DNA from: Lathyrus oleraceus | Lineage: Eukaryota; Streptophyta; Magnoliopsida; Fabales; Fabaceae | Direction of reading: 5' to 3' | Assembly (NCBI RefSeq): GCF_024323335.1 | Contig: NC_066581.1 | Span: 224,883,539-224,947,538, forward strand | DNA length: 64,000 nucleotides | Part shown: in pieces, positions 40,283 through 53,625 of the stretch | Numbering within the stretch: position 1 is the first letter of the stretch | How the letters are laid out: each line of letters starts with the position of its first letter | Position numbers and translations under genes: made by a program | Notes under the pieces: model-generated | Seen by the model: only the letters and a program-made list of their open reading frames with translations | Told to the model about the DNA's origin: nothing | Database searches by the model: none

Positions 40283-43200
40283 TGTAAGACCCCAATTTTG
40301 ACCCTAAGGTCCCTCATGCAATCTCATCATATGCATTAGCATTGGAATCATGCCTTGGCATCCTCCTTACCACTCTTTCATTGGGTTTGTTTTGGGAGAG
40401 ATCACCAAGCACCATGTGATTGTATCATACTTGTATATTATCATTTCACTAACCAAAACACCAAAAATGTGTCTTTGTATTTGCCTAACTCTTTTGTAGG
40501 AATGACATGATCACCATTGATCTATCAAGTTCACATCTAGGGTTTGAGACCCTCATAGCTAAGAGCATAACCAAGGAATGATCCGCAGTGTGTCTAAGCA
40601 TCATATATGAGTCCCAATGATCTTTTCATGTTATTTTGATCAAGATTTCTTCAAGAGTTTGGAGTTGGTTTGCCTTGGAAACCCTAGTTTGTCTGGGTAT
40701 CTTGAGTAACTTCTTCAACAACCTTCCTCATCAATTGATCAAATTTCTCAAGGGACACTTCAAAACTCATCATCTTATGCATATATGATCTACCATGAGC
40801 CTAAAAAGTCAAGAGAATTGCATGTTAGCAAGTTGGTTAATGGTGGTTGGCCAGATGAATTCATCTGATCAAAACTGGGTCCCCCTAGAACCTATCTCCT
40901 ACAATTTTCACCATATTAAAATTATTCCAAGTGAAACGTTACTCTAAATGACATTCCAAACAAATTTCATGTTTAAGTCTGGAGCTAATTTTGCTTGGAA
41001 AGTCATTTTCCATGTTGAAACATTATAGGTCATTTTGTCTAAACCCTAATTTGAAAGTCAACTTCCCAGGGCCATAACTTACTCAATATTTATGAGATGA
41101 AAGATTTCCAAGTTGCACAATCAAATTCAAGATGTCTGATTCAACTTTGATGTTTGTAGTGAGAGTTAAATCAACTTCTATGAGCATGTGATATGAGGAT
41201 ACATTAGAGGTCATTTTGGACCAATACCATTGAACAAGTGATTTTCCTCAACTTCAAAAATGCATAACCCTCTCATTATAAATCCAAATGATGTCAAATT
41301 GGTGACCATTTTGAAGGTCTTTGAAAGAGATACAACTTTGATGAATACATTTTTCTCATTTGGATATCACATGAAAAGTTTAGTAAGGTGGAGCATTGAG
41401 GTATATGGCTTGACACTTAGAAAAATTTTCAACATGTTGAAAATTCCAAACTTCCACCTCAAAATTCACCTTGATCCAAGTTCCAAATGGAAAGGTGTTC
41501 AATATAATATTTGTTCCTCTTAATCTAAGCTTTCCAAATAGTCCAATTTCACATTGCCTTGCCATTCAAGCTTCATTTCAATCTCATTTCAGATGCATTT
41601 GGACCTAATTGGATTGCTTCATGGGCTTGTACACGCCCATGCCAGCATGTGCATGACATTGCCAAATATGGAAAAACTTGAAGTGTTCAAATAACATTCC
41701 CAATTTCTATAAATACATGTCCTCCGAGCTCATTTGAAGGATCCTTGCGCGCCAGCTTTGCCCCCTCTCTTCAAACCCTCGCAATTCAAAGGAAAACCTG
41801 AGAATTTTCATTTTGAAAATTGAGTTTGAATCTCACTATTTGGAGATTCAAAAACTCCAGGATCCAAAGCTTTGAGGTCAAATCGAAACAACTCACTTGA
41901 CACACCTCAAAATTCAACTTCTCATATCTTTCTATATATGTGGAGTTAGTTAAAATTGAGGTCAGATTCGTGCTCTACGCCATTTTTTCTTTCAGATCAT
42001 GTCCTCCTTTTTCATTTATGTGATGGTGATGACTGAACCAGTCCGGTGAGGCTCGCCTGAGAAGGTGACCGAAGGTTTAGCGCCGGTGATGTGCTGGATA
42101 GGTTCAGAGCCATTGATCTTGTTCAAAATGTTTTAATCTCACACATTGCTTGTAATTCCCACTTGTGTTACGCGTTGACTAATGACTATGGTGGAAAGCG
42201 CGCTGATGGCCACTTGATCTGCCACCTCAATTAATGAGGGAGATCAAGTGGTCCACATTTTTTCTGAATATTTGAATTTCATTTTATTTGTTTTATTTTC
42301 ATTAATTCATATTAATTTTAAGATTGATCCAAAAAATATGAGAGTTTCACCAAAAAAAATAAAATAAAATCCTCTTCCATATTTTGAATTATAAGTTTTT
42401 TTGGATCATTATTAATATTTTTCATGATTTAATTGATTTGTGAATATTTTTAATTGTTTAAAAATACTTTGAAGTCTCTAAAAATTATGAATTTTTTTCT
42501 CCAAGGTCCTTTGACCTTGTTTGACCTATGATAAATCTCATGACCATTTCTTTGATGTTTTGATGAGGTTTTAGGAATTTGACAAACCATATTTAATTTA
42601 ATGCATTATTTTTAGTATTTTTTAAATTTAGTAAATTCCAAATAATTGTGTTGAGCCATTTGGATTGTTTGTATGAGTTTGACTTGTGTTGTTGGGCCTT
42701 GGTCAAGGTTGATTTGACTTTGTCAGGTTAAGATAATTGGACTTAGGGGATTGATGGAATGTACATTCCATCTCCCAAAATGAATGAATGATCTTAATTT
42801 GGTAAAAGTACTCCTTTGTCCAATTTGAGTTTTATCCATTTCCCCTCCCTCTTCATCTTATTCCCCTTCTTTATGCATTCATGTCACGGTCCTATGATAT
42901 CTCAATGTCCTAAGGCTAGTTGATTGAAAATCAACATAAGTATGGATGAGATTAGACCACCTCTTTTGCATATTCTTTTTGTGTGTGGTATGTTTCATGA
43001 GCATAGTCCATTATACTATGTCTCTAACATGCATTAACAGCAAAATTCTATTGCCCGACCTCAAATAGTTGTGACTTCTACATAAGTCCAATTACGATTG
43101 CTTAACATAGCGCTAAATTTTTGACACAAAAGACATAGCATTCTAGTTAGTGAGATTGTAAGTCTCCCCTCTTTCATGGTATTGTGTGGAAACTTGGCCT

Positions 43201-43580
43201 TTTTCCTTCCTTTGGAAGATGTCTTGGTTCAAGGATCCATGCTTGTGATAAGTGGGTTGAGTGTTCTCCAAAGAATGACTTAAACAAAAAGCAAAAGCAA
43301 TACTAACTTCTAACTCATTAACAACTAACATTTACTTTCAAGTTATTTACTTTAATGCACTTTATTTTTAAGCCCTATCCATTTGCCATTATTCATACCA
43401 TTCTAATTGTTTATGTTAATGTCATTTTCACTTTGTCCATTTGGACCATATTTTGTGATATATTTTGCTTGTGTATATTGTGTGTGTTTGTGTGGTCTTT
43501 GGCCATTAATGTACATAATAAGAACAAAAACCCTAAAAAACTTCTTGTGTGGACTGTTGGTTTGATCTGAGACAATTGGA
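40283..43580 (+). mobile_element. Ogre-like LTR, plus orientation
   Basis: Starts at 40,283 with TGTAAGACCCCAATTTTGAC and is collinear for about 1.7 kb, in inverted orientation, with 8,551-6,870. A TATA-like CTATAAATAC lies near 41,706. It continues for another 1.8 kb in U5-like sequence including TTTTTGTGTGTGGTATGTTT. The LTR 3' end and primer site are not clear. Short decayed internal sequence follows to 43,883. Confidence 0.6.
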
Positions 43581-43754
43581 CTTAGAATTTAGGCAGCACT
43601 CCCTCTGCAGAGGACTTGGCCAATGCCAACTTTCATGTAACCAAGTGCTTGCAATCTGAAACTTCATCTGATACATCCTTGAAAGAGCCATTTGAGCTCA
43701 TCTACAACATGATCATTATGAAGCTGTTATTTTGAACCTGTGACTTATGGCATT

Positions 43755-43883
43755 ATGGAATTCCAAGTCCAAGAGATAAAGGTCTACATCAATGACATGA
43801 TTTCTAAGTCACAAATTGAGGAGGACCACATAGGAAACTTACAAAAGCTATTTGATTGTCCGAGGAAATTCAAGTTGTATCGG
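43755..43883 (+). pseudogene. Gypsy RT fossil around the YxDD box
   Basis: A 43-codon frame reads EIKVYINDMISKSQIEEDH and then NLQKLFDCPRKFKLYR. This aligns with the Tat RT segment EIEVYVDDMIAKSQTEEEH ... NLQKLFERLRKFKLR. The catalytic YVDD is YIND, so a catalytic Asp has been replaced. It is in plus orientation, matches the LTR to its left, and is cut off by the copia LTR at 43,891. Confidence 0.8.
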
Positions 43884-43890
43884 AAAATGT

Positions 43891-44104
43891 ATGTATAAAC
43901 TTGTGATAATTTTATTGATCAGTAACATACACATATATACATATGAGAAGGGAGAGCATGATCCTACAATTAAGCTAGTATTGATGGCTATTCACTGAAT
44001 ATGGAAACATAATATTCTAGCCTATAATTAGAATATAAATGATATTGACTATACATGAAACAATAGGGACACGATGCTAATATTAAGGAAGCATGTTTCT
44101 AATT
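43891..44104 (-). repeat. Copia 3' LTR
   Basis: Matches 48,248-48,476 with about 5% differences. A C run at 44,105-44,112 (AAGGGGGG on the minus strand) is its polypurine tract. Confidence 0.85.
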
Positions 44105-44111
44105 CCCCCCT

Positions 44112-44534
44112 TCAAACTGGTGGTGAGTGGATAACACCAAGTGTGTCTCTGAGATGGTTGAAACATGTCTGGCTTAATGGGTTGGTGAGGCAGTCTATAA
44201 TTTGATCAGTTGTAGGAACATAGGCCACAACAACTTCATTTTGTAGTACTTGATCTCTGATATACTGAATATCAATTTCAATGTGTTTGGAGCGAGCATG
44301 GAGGATAGGATTTGAAGCTAGTGCCTTGGCACTCAAGTTATCACACCACAGTATAGGTTTCCTTGGAAGTGGGAGTTTAAGTTCAGCAAGTAATGACTGA
44401 ATCCATCCTATTTCAGCAGTTAGGTCAGCTAGGGCTTTGTATTCTGACTCAGTGCTTGATCTTGATACCACCTTTTTCTTACTTGATGACCAAGAAACAA
44501 GTGTTTCATCAAGGAACACACATTGACCAGCCAT
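44112..44534 (-). pseudogene. Copia RNase H
   Basis: The 140-residue frame has the copia RNase H core: LVSWSSSKKKVVSRSSTESEY (catalytic Glu in STESEY), LWCDNLSAKALASNP (Asp) and HARSKHIEIDIQYIRD. It ends with NHLRDTLGVIHSPP. The first catalytic Asp (expected in a GYSDADWA-like segment) lies upstream of the first Met, beyond a stop near 44,562. The frame is therefore separated from RT. Confidence 0.85.
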
Positions 44535-44686
44535 GGATTTCCTGTCATCAACACTAGTGGCCTAGTCTGCATCAGAGAAGCCATGAACATCCAGATCAGT
44601 GGATGACTTGATGTGTAAGCAATGATTTATGGTGCCTGGAGATACCTAAAGATTCTTTTTATGCCTTATCAGTGTTCAAGTGTTGG

Positions 44687-45645
44687 TTAGCTCATGTATT
44701 GGCTGAGTTTGTTAATAGAGAATGCTAGATCAAGTCTTGTGTGAGTCAAGTATTGTAAGGCACCTATGGCTTGTCTAAACACAGTTGGGTCAGCTAGTTT
44801 CTCTCCCTCAACTGTGAAATGCCTACCTGTTATCATAGGTGTGGGACATGGTGAGGCTTTATCCATTATGAATTTACTCAGTAAGTCACTGATGTACTTA
44901 GATTGTTTGATATACATTTCACTGGTATCTCTTTTCACTTCTATGCGCAGAAAGTAGTGTAGCTGACCCAAGTCTTTGAGTGAGAATACATCAATAATAT
45001 GAGTGATGAAAGCTTGAAGGAACTTGGTGTTGCTTCCTGTAATTATTATGTCATCCACATAGATAAGCAGAAAAGTAATGTGATCTTTACCTTTTAGTAG
45101 GAAAAGAGAGGAATCACTCTTTGTGTTTTGAAAACCCCACTTCAGTAAAGCAACCTTGACACTGTCAAACCAAGCCCTTGGTGCTTGCTTCAGTCCATAG
45201 ATTGCTTTAGATAGCCTGCATATGTGATTAGGCCTGTTGGATCAACAAATACTCCAGGTTGATACATGAACATTGTTTCCTTGAGATATCCATTTAGGAA
45301 AGCACTGTTAATATCTAGTTTCCTAACTTCCCAGTTGAGATGGACTGCAATTGAAAGAATGATTCTGACAGTGCTAGCTTTGACCACATGGATGAAGGTT
45401 TCTGCATAATCAACACCAATTGTTTATTGAAATCCTTTGGCAACTAGCCTAGATTTTCTCCTTTCTATGGTACCATCTGACTTGTATTTGGTCTTGAAGA
45501 CCCATTTTGAGTCAACTATGTTTTCTTCATCTTGATAAGGGACTAGTGTCCAAGTTTTGTTAGACATGAGTGCTTGAAACTCCTTTTGCATTGATTCCTT
45601 CCATAAGGGCCTTGTGAGAGCATCCTTGGAATTTGTATGTTCCAT
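44687..45645 (-). pseudogene. Copia reverse transcriptase, broken
   Basis: Three blocks together make one RT. 45,645-45,424 holds WKESMQKEFQALMSNKTW and VDSKWVFKTKYKSDGTIERR. 45,387-45,190 holds VKASTVRIILSIAVHLNW and VRKLDINSAFLNGYLKE. 45,058-44,687 holds the catalytic YVDD box (at 45,050-45,064) and DLGQLHYFLRIEV. Stops or frameshifts separate the blocks, including a stop just after VAKGFQ near 45,424. No functional polymerase can be made. Confidence 0.85.
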
Positions 45646-45816
45646 TGTATCTTTGTAGGTCTCAGCTAGACCAATGTAAGGAAGCTTTGGCTTGTGAATG
45701 CCTGACTTGCTTCTGGTTTGTATGATGCATGCATTGATTGCTTCACCTGTACTTTATTGGGTTATGTCAGGTTGTATCTCTGGATGAGTTGGATCATCTA
45801 GTACAATATCTTCAAA

Positions 45817-46344
45817 TTATTCTGTGACATTATTGTCAACTTCTGTGGCATTGTTGTCATCTTGTGATTGTTGCTCAATTTGTGAGTCAGTTGAGTTTAC
45901 TTCATCTGAGATATCTCCTTTAGGGATTACATCAGTGATAGGATTACCTGCAGGGCACAAGGGAAAAGAGAATGATGGATTGTTAGCTGTTTTTAGAGGA
46001 CCTCTTGTATTGAGAAACCCATCATGGAATGGGAAATGATCTTCATTGAAAATAACATGTCTTGATATGAAGATCCTGCCATGGGAATTGAGACATTTAT
46101 ACCCTTTATGAGAGTTAGTATAGCCTAAGAACACACATCTGGTTGTATGAAATTGAAGCTTGTGTTGATTGTAGGGTTTGAGGCATGGATAACAAGCACA
46201 ACCAAAGGGTTTTAAGAGCTTATAGTCAGGTTCCTTATGAAGCATGAGTGAGTAGGGGGTCTTATTTTGGGTAACTTGAGATGGTAGTCTGTTTATAAGG
46301 TATACTAAAGTGGATAATGCTTCCCACCAATATTGGAATTGCAT
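45817..46344 (-). pseudogene. Copia integrase C-terminal part
   Basis: The frame reads QYWWEALSTLVYLINRLPS, then PFGCACYPCLKPYNQHKL and RCVFLGYTNSHKGYKCL, followed by HVIFNEDHFPF. This is the copia integrase C-terminal region with its GKGY-like motif. A stop near 46,347 separates it from the integrase core, whose region between 46,345 and 46,587 is broken. Confidence 0.85.
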
Positions 46345-46587
46345 TTGAGCTTATGCAAGCAGAGTTAAACCAAACTCAACTATGTGTCTGTGTTTCCTCT
46401 CAATTCTTCCATTTTGCTGAGAGGTATAAGGACAAGACATTCTAAGACCTATGCTAGCTTCTATTGCAAGTATCTACACAAGTTTGTATTCACAACCACC
46501 ATCACACTGAATTACTTTGATTCTCTTATTGTATTGATTTTCAGCCAAGGATTTAAATTGAATAAAAGCTTGCACAGTTTCAGACTT

Positions 46588-47262
46588 TTATTTTAAAGGA
46601 TAAATCCAAGTGAACCTACTAAAATCATCAACAAAATGCACATAATATTTGAAACCAGAAGATGACATTATTGGTGCAGGGCCCCATACATCAGAGTGAA
46701 CCAACTCAAGTGGTTCCTTAGCATGAGATGAAAAAGACTTAAAGGGTAATAGGTGCATTTTTCCATATTGGCAGGCCTCACAAAAACTAAAGTGGTCACT
46801 AGGTGATACTTTGACATTACAATTTTTCAACACTTTGTCTAATGTGTTGTTGTTTGGGTGACCAAGTATCCTATGCCAGCTCTCCCTGATAGATATATAA
46901 GCACTTGGGCTCCTTCCAATTCTTGAGAGATAGTATAATCCATCTTTAAGTATTCCTTTTAGTATTGCCTTCCCTGTCAACTTGTCCTTCACAAAACAAC
47001 AATTCTTATCAAACTCAACAAGAATGTTATTGTCAGCAGCCAATTTAGATACACTTAATATATTTTTGGTAATGTTAGACTCATATAGTATATCATGTAG
47101 ATTAAGTGACTTGAGTTTGGAAGAGCCCGTGGCTATAATTTCTAGTTGCTCACCATTTCCAATAATTAGAGAGTTCTTACCATGATGTTCATTTATTTCT
47201 TGGAATTTTTCAGTTTGATGTGTCACATGATTACTTGCTCCATTGTCAAAGTACCAGTCATA
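46588..47262 (-). pseudogene. Copia protease motif, GAG-pre-integrase and integrase N-terminal half
   Basis: The frame includes WYFDNGASNHVT just upstream of its first Met, the copia protease active site with Asn where DSGA is usual. The integrase zinc finger follows (WHRILGHP ... FCEACQYGKMHLLPF, HHCC) and then HSDVWGPAP with the first catalytic Asp and FVDDFSRFTWIYPLK. The remaining catalytic residues fall in the broken segment to the left. Confidence 0.85.
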
Positions 47263-47354
47263 TTCTTGATTGGTTCCTTATGATGCTAGGAATGCATATT
47301 TCTCTTCCTCTTCTGCTGAGTGACTTGATCCAGAGTACGTTTTGTAAAACCTAT

Positions 47355-47400
47355 AGAAGCACTGCACTGCTGTGTGACCAGTCTTTGAGCATACCTGACA
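47355..47400 (-). pseudogene. Copia gag zinc knuckle
   Basis: Translating the minus strand here gives CQVCSKTGHTAVQC, a CX2CX4HX4C nucleocapsid knuckle. It lies between the gag fragment and the protease motif as expected. Confidence 0.8.
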
Positions 47401-47582
47401 GGTAGGTTAGAGAACTTGCTTATACCTCTGCCTCCTCTTCAACCTCTCGAGTTGAAGCCTCTCTAGTTTCCATTTGAGCCATGGAAGACAAGTTTATTGT
47501 TTCTTCGGTTTACTTTGTAATCAGTCTTGTTTACAACATTTGTTGAGGCATTGAGACTTAAGGTATTAAAGAAATTGAGTTT

Positions 47583-48217
47583 CTAAATTCTATTCTCAAA
47601 ACTCAGCAGTTGAGATTGTAAATCAATCCAATTGAGATTGATTTGATCGTAGAGTTTTACCATTATCGGATTGTACTTAAAATCCAATCCATTCAGGGTT
47701 TGAATGATTATATCTGAGTTTAGAATTGGATTTCTTGCCAGCTTGAGTTTATCAACAAGATTTTTCATCTTGGATAGATAATCACGCATTTTCATTTCAC
47801 CTTTCCTGGTACTGTGGAATTCTGACTTCAGGTTGGTGATTCTATATCTTGTATGTGCTCCAACTAGACTTTGGGTCTCCTCCCAAAGTTGCTTTGAATT
47901 TTCACAATGCAAAAACTGTGTTACAATGTCTGTAGTCATGGAATTCTTTAACCAACCTCGAAAGTGTTGGTCATAAGCTTGCCAATCTTTAAACAAAGGA
48001 TTCAACTTCTTGCTTGAATCTGAATTTTTTATATATTGCTCAAGACACTCCTTTTCCCTAGCATGTATCCTTCAAGTCTGCAGCCTTTGATGATGGGCAA
48101 GACTAAGGACTTCCATAAGGGAAAATTGTCTCTATCCAACTTGACAGAGATAGTTGATGGAAGATCATTTTTGTTGTTTGTATTTGCAGCGAATGCCAAG
48201 GTTTTTAATTGGATCAC
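47583..48217 (-). pseudogene. Copia gag, frameshifted
   Basis: The first frame (48,217-48,029) starts MIQLKTLAFAANTNNKND and shows LDRDNFPLWKSLVLPIIKG. It shifts frame after GYMLG near 48,060. The second frame (48,005-47,583) has DWQAYDQHFRGWLKNSM, LWEETQSLVGAHTRYRI and MRDYLSKMKNLVDKLKLA, the copia gag core. Copy A keeps the frame at the shift site but is truncated. Confidence 0.85.
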
Positions 48218-48235
48218 GAGCCGTTTGGCAACAAC

Positions 48236-48247
48236 ACTCTGATACCA
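48236..48247 (-). other. Copia primer binding site, initiator tRNA-Met type
   Basis: The minus strand reads TGGTATCAGAGT, complementary to the 3' end of plant initiator tRNA-Met. It directly follows the 5' LTR. Confidence 0.88.
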
Positions 48248-48476
48248 AGTAAATAATTATAATATGTATAAACCTGTGATAATTATATTGATCAGTAACA
48301 TACACATATATACAGATGAGAAGGGAGAGCATGATCCTACAATTAAGCTAGTATTGATGGCTATACACAAAATATGGAAACATAATATTCTAGCCTATAA
48401 TTAGAACATAAATGCAATTGACTATACATGAAACAATAGGGACACGATGCTGATATTAAGGAATCATGTTTCTAAT
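48248..48476 (-). repeat. Copia 5' LTR
   Basis: About 229 bp, matching 43,891-44,104 and 8,921-9,150. Confidence 0.85.
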
Positions 48477-49495
48477 TTGGCCATGTTTTACACTAAAACA
48501 TATGTGTATGGCCCAGGGTATGGCGTATGGCCCAGCTAGAGCCATACACGTAAGGCTTTTGCTGCATATATGGGGTCTGGCTAGATGACCTCATACACGC
48601 ATGCGCCTTCCCATACGCATGTGATAAGATACTTGATTTTCACCCCCTTCTGCTGTTACGCATATGCTAGGGGTGATGCGAAATGGACATACACATATGA
48701 GAGGTCCCATACGCGTATGTGCAAGAAACTTGCTTTTTCTTCTTTTTTCCTCCTGCTCATGCGTTTTCGTCCGACTTCTTCTCTGATCCATCTCCTCTTT
48801 ATCTTTTAGCCCTGTAAACAAATAAAACACTACCTCAAACGTGTAAAATAGCTCAGAATAACTAAATCATTATCAAATCAAGTTATTGTAAAAATCTACC
48901 AAAATAAACTTAAACTATTGCCCAGATTCACAATAATTCACTTACTTTTGGCATTCAAATGACATCAAAGCTAACATAAATGGTGACTGGTCAAGTCTCA
49001 TCTAGGCGTGACCTTAGTAATGACCCTCACAGATTGATAACATAAAGTCACAATGAGTGAAACTGGTTCTAGAGATTCCCATAATCATGAACCACATCCA
49101 AATCATCAGTGTAGTGAGGGGATAACCCTACTATGATGACAAATTTTAGGGATTTATCCTTTTAAGCTTTTAGAGTTTTAAGGATTGTTTTTTCAATATT
49201 TATCTAGTAAATAAAAAATGGTAAAGATTTTCCTATATTTTGAACTCTTTGAATTTTTGGTTTACCTCATTTCATCTTGATCCATATTGTAAGAAATGGT
49301 AATAAATTTTCATTAAAAGAAATTAAATGATATATATAACTTTAATTAATAGTTCATTTTCAAATAAAATTCGTATACTTAAATAAATAAATAAATAAAC
49401 TATGAAAAATTTTAAATTTTAATATTAGTATTATTTAATTAGAATAATATCTAATAATTATATTTAATTACAATTATCAAATAAAAAGAGGGCAC
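48477..49495 (-). mobile_element. Athila-like LTR remnant, copy B
   Basis: Counterpart of 9,151-10,170, abutting the copia 5' LTR in the same way. Confidence 0.55.
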
Positions 49496-52400
49496 GAATT
49501 AAAATATATTTATTTATTGTATTTCTCATCTACAATGAGTCATCCTTAAAAAATTTACCTTTGAAACCCTAAATCTCTAAAATACTTACATTTACCCTTA
49601 TATATCTTACAAAATTCATCAAAAAAAGTTTAAATGTCAAAATATCACTAATCTCGATATTTTCTCGATTATTCCATCATCTCCGTCTTTTATATTTTCT
49701 AAGCACTTTACTTTTGCAACCCTAGATCTCTAAAATACTAAATTTTATAATTCTTCTTCCATTCCACCCTTGTATATCTTGCAAAGTTCTTTGATATTTT
49801 TTAAAGATTGTCAAGATATCATAAACCTCGCCTTTTTTCTTTTTTTTCCTCCATATTCCCCGTTTTATATTTTCCCTGTCTTTCTCAGATTTATTCCTTT
49901 TACCCAATATTTTCATTTCTCTTAGTATTTTAGAATACAACCATCTTACCCATCCATCTATTCTACTTAATTTTATTCTAGTATAGATCCTCTGAAATTC
50001 ATTCTTTTATAAAAAAATTAGAGTAATTTTTGGAATCGCATCTCAACCATCTCAATTGTGAAAAACGTACTGGTAAGTATGTCCTTTAAGTTTGATATAA
50101 AATATTAGATCTAGTGATATACTGTATATTTTATTATTAATTGACACTAATATAGCTTCTCTATTTTGTAATATATCTTCGTCGTTGCAGGTTTTTTAAA
50201 CATATTGAGATCTAATTGTAGACAAAGGTGATATTTACCCTAAAAAACAGGTAAGGAGATTTTTCAAATTTTGTAATATCTGAATTTTTGAATAAATAAA
50301 TGTTTTTATTTAGATTTTGTGAAATTTGTTGTTAAAATAAATTGTGAAAGTTTATAAATTTAATCTTATTTAGTGCATAAGAAAATAAAGTAAAGTAATA
50401 AATTAGACATCAAAATTGTAAGAATGGATCAATATAGCCCATGACTTTTCAAAATTGACAAGTATATCTCTGATTTTGTAAAATGGCATTCAAAATAATC
50501 ATTCTCAACTTTTACTGTTAATTAGAGATTATAATGTAAAACATTAGTTGACATGAGACTCCTCCATTTTGATCTCGTATTAATTCCACCATAATAGTGA
50601 CATATTCTCCTATGAGATTTAGGTCTCCAAAGGATAAGTCTTTTAATAATTGTTCCGGATTAGCCAAATGAGTTTCACATTGCTTGAGAATCGAGGATAA
50701 GGATAGTTTATATACAACACCCACATTGCTCAACCAAACATGGCTTCTTTTCTTAAGGACAAAAGTAGAATGGATTATTACACCCTAAGTGGACAATAAC
50801 TCACAACCATAATGGCATAGACTTTAGGTCGACTTGAACATTGGTGCTAGAAGGAGGGGTCGTCTAACACCCCACTAATATGTGTCTAGAATCATATTAG
50901 TAAGATATTAAAATTTTGGTACTGAGTACATACAAAAGCAAATAATGACATGATAATTTGTATATATTAGAAAACTACACCTAGGGATATATACAACATA
51001 TATGTTTACAAGAAATGCATATTGGAAAAATATCAGGTATAATTTTCATGCCATCTGATCACCCAAGTCTCTAACCTAGACATTATAACGAGTTCTTCAC
51101 TTGCTATAATGTACCAGAGAAACAACATGATTGGGGATGAGATTACTAAATCTCATTGAGTTCACCTATCTTATGGATGTGCTTGGCTCTATATGGTATA
51201 CTGATCTACTACAAATGCTTACTACACACTCGTACCCTGATAAGGTAGTACCAACGAAGCATACACAACATCCCACCACTCATGAATACATGGTATGTTA
51301 TCCTTTATGGTTGGTAGATGAAGGAAAATGTGGGTAATACATATTGTATCGTATTGCAAATGATACGTCGGGCCCGCTGCCTAATGAAGAAGAACGAATT
51401 AAATACCATCATGATGATTCTATAAACCTTATTGGAACTTACTTTAAAGTAATGAGGAAATGATTTTATTCTCATTCATTTTCTACGACAGAGAGAATAG
51501 TGGAATTATACTCTGGTAAATTCCCAAACCACGTATCGTACTACCCATCACCAAGAGTAGTATACTCATTCCTTCATGAGTATGTCCACTAACCAGTATG
51601 TCCACTAACGAGACACCTCACCACAGGGAACACATAATTATTCAACCTATGGTTTATCATCACCATTAACCATTACATAGAATAATTAAATAGACATTCA
51701 TTACTAATTATACGAGTGGATCTCAAATATTATATGCATATGAACTCGGGATCATTCATCACCTGTAGTCGTATAATTGATCACACTTTTGATTGTTCAA
51801 AACAGAACCAAACATACAAAACATGAGAAACACAATGGAAGAATAGTATGAAATTCCCATCATGCCACAACCCTATGTGTTAACTTCCCATAATTTTGTT
51901 TCTCCCAATTATGGAGGTTTGCTTACTGAACCCTTTGGCCGCTTAGCGAGTTTAGCAGAGCAAAACACAATTTCAACAATTTTAAGTCTAGAAATTCAGA
52001 ATCCACAATAATACATATTCTAACCATGTCAATATAGGAAAGAATCAACATGCAACAATATTTGAACATTATGAGCTTAATTTAAGCAGCAATTCAAGAA
52101 ATCAACACAAGGAATATCATCACTTAGACATGTTAGCAGAGCAGTCAAACTTAACTTGCAATATGAAATCAAACCATGAACTCATAGTATATCACAAACA
52201 ATCTTCAAGCATGATATTTAATTATCATAAGATATTTTATTGATCTAGCTTTCCAATGAATTTGACCGTATCTCATTTTGAGTTACGAAACTCAAAATAC
52301 GCTATTTTCCGTGTCACAATAAATTTTTATATCAACAACACTCATTAAGCAAGTGATATGTCACTAAGCAAGAAACTCTGTAACTTTTCTAAAAAATTAG

Positions 52401-53625
52401 TGTCCTAACACCATATTTAGCACCCCAATTCACCCTTAATCCAACCCTAACATATAGTAACATGCTTGGGGAATCAAGACATAGAAAAACCAACACATGA
52501 AAGTTCATAGTTATACCATACTAAACATGCATCTACAAGTTGGAAGTTTCTTACTCACTCAAAGCAACACTGCAAGAATCATGAGGAAAACCTAACATAC
52601 AAGGTGTTAAAACTAACTAAAGAACACACCTTTAGTGAAGATTCTAACTTTGATGATTGAGAGATGAAGAAAATGATGATAATGATTTATACACCTAATC
52701 GTTGTTCTTCTTCCAAGATCACCAAGTTTCACACATGCACCCATGGAGGATGAACTTGAGCTCACAAAATTCCTTTTTCTTTCCACCTTCGTGACCCTCT
52801 TTCCCTCACTCCAAGTCCTCTAAAAAAATCAGAATTGATGAAATAGAAGTGAAGGTGCAAAATGAGAGAAATGAGGTTCCTTTCCCCTTATATGATGCGC
52901 TTATGAAAATTACAGTTTTCCCATGTTATTTGAGTGAAATTACTAGCATGTTATCCTTCTTACTTAAGCTATGCCCACATTGATTGTTCTACTAACCTCT
53001 CATAAATTTATTGTAGGTTTAGAGATTAGTGATTTTTCTATTAATCTATCTTATTGATACTTAGAACTTGGGGTATTAGAGGTCAGGGCCACATCCTTTC
53101 ACCATGCTGCTTAGCCTTGACAGGGGGGGAATTGTTTCGGATTGGACAAAATGGTACCACATTACTTGGGAGTAAATGCTAAGGGTATCATTTCTAAAAT
53201 ATAAAGTCGTAAGTATTCTCACGCCCAAAGTGAACAATACCTAATATTCGCAATGGTGTGGACCTGAGGTCGACCAGCACAGTAAATAATCTTTGCACAA
53301 CTCTAAACTTTTTGATAATGAGCTGACATTATCATAAGATCGCCTTACAAATTTTACATGTTTAGTTAATATGCATCATCATAAATTTTGACTATATATG
53401 ATACGAAAGAGATACTTTTATTGGATTATTTATTTTTAATCATTATTTATTAACACTACATAGTGTTTGTATGTTTGTTCATGGATTTTTAATCATTCTT
53501 TGTAAACTTTATAATTTATCATTGTTTACTCTTTGTCTTATATGGTATAGGCTCTTATTAATGTATAATTTGATTTTATTTCAATCTTTTGGTTGTTGTT
53601 GAATTAGGATTTCCCATAAATCACA
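49496..53625. other. Non-coding DNA and possible 2.2-kb LTR, copy B
   Basis: Counterpart of 10,171-14,298. It keeps the same splice-like motifs (acceptor GTCGTTGCAG near 50,190) and the TGTCTAACACCCC-like start, here CGTCTAAC near 50,861. No gene is recognised. Confidence 0.4.

Larger units (their letters stand above)
43891..48476 (-). mobile_element. Ty1/copia retrotransposon with both LTRs (about 4.6 kb)
   Basis: Minus-strand order is 5' LTR (48,248-48,476), tRNA-iMet primer site, gag, zinc knuckle, protease, integrase, RT, RNase H, polypurine tract and 3' LTR (43,891-44,104). Integrase before RT is the copia order. The LTRs are about 215-229 bp and differ at around 11 positions, about 5%. 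The outer end of the 3' LTR lacks some 15 bp. Several frameshifts and stops make the element defective. It inserted into Athila-like LTR sequence on its right side. I do not assign a copia lineage. Confidence 0.9.
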
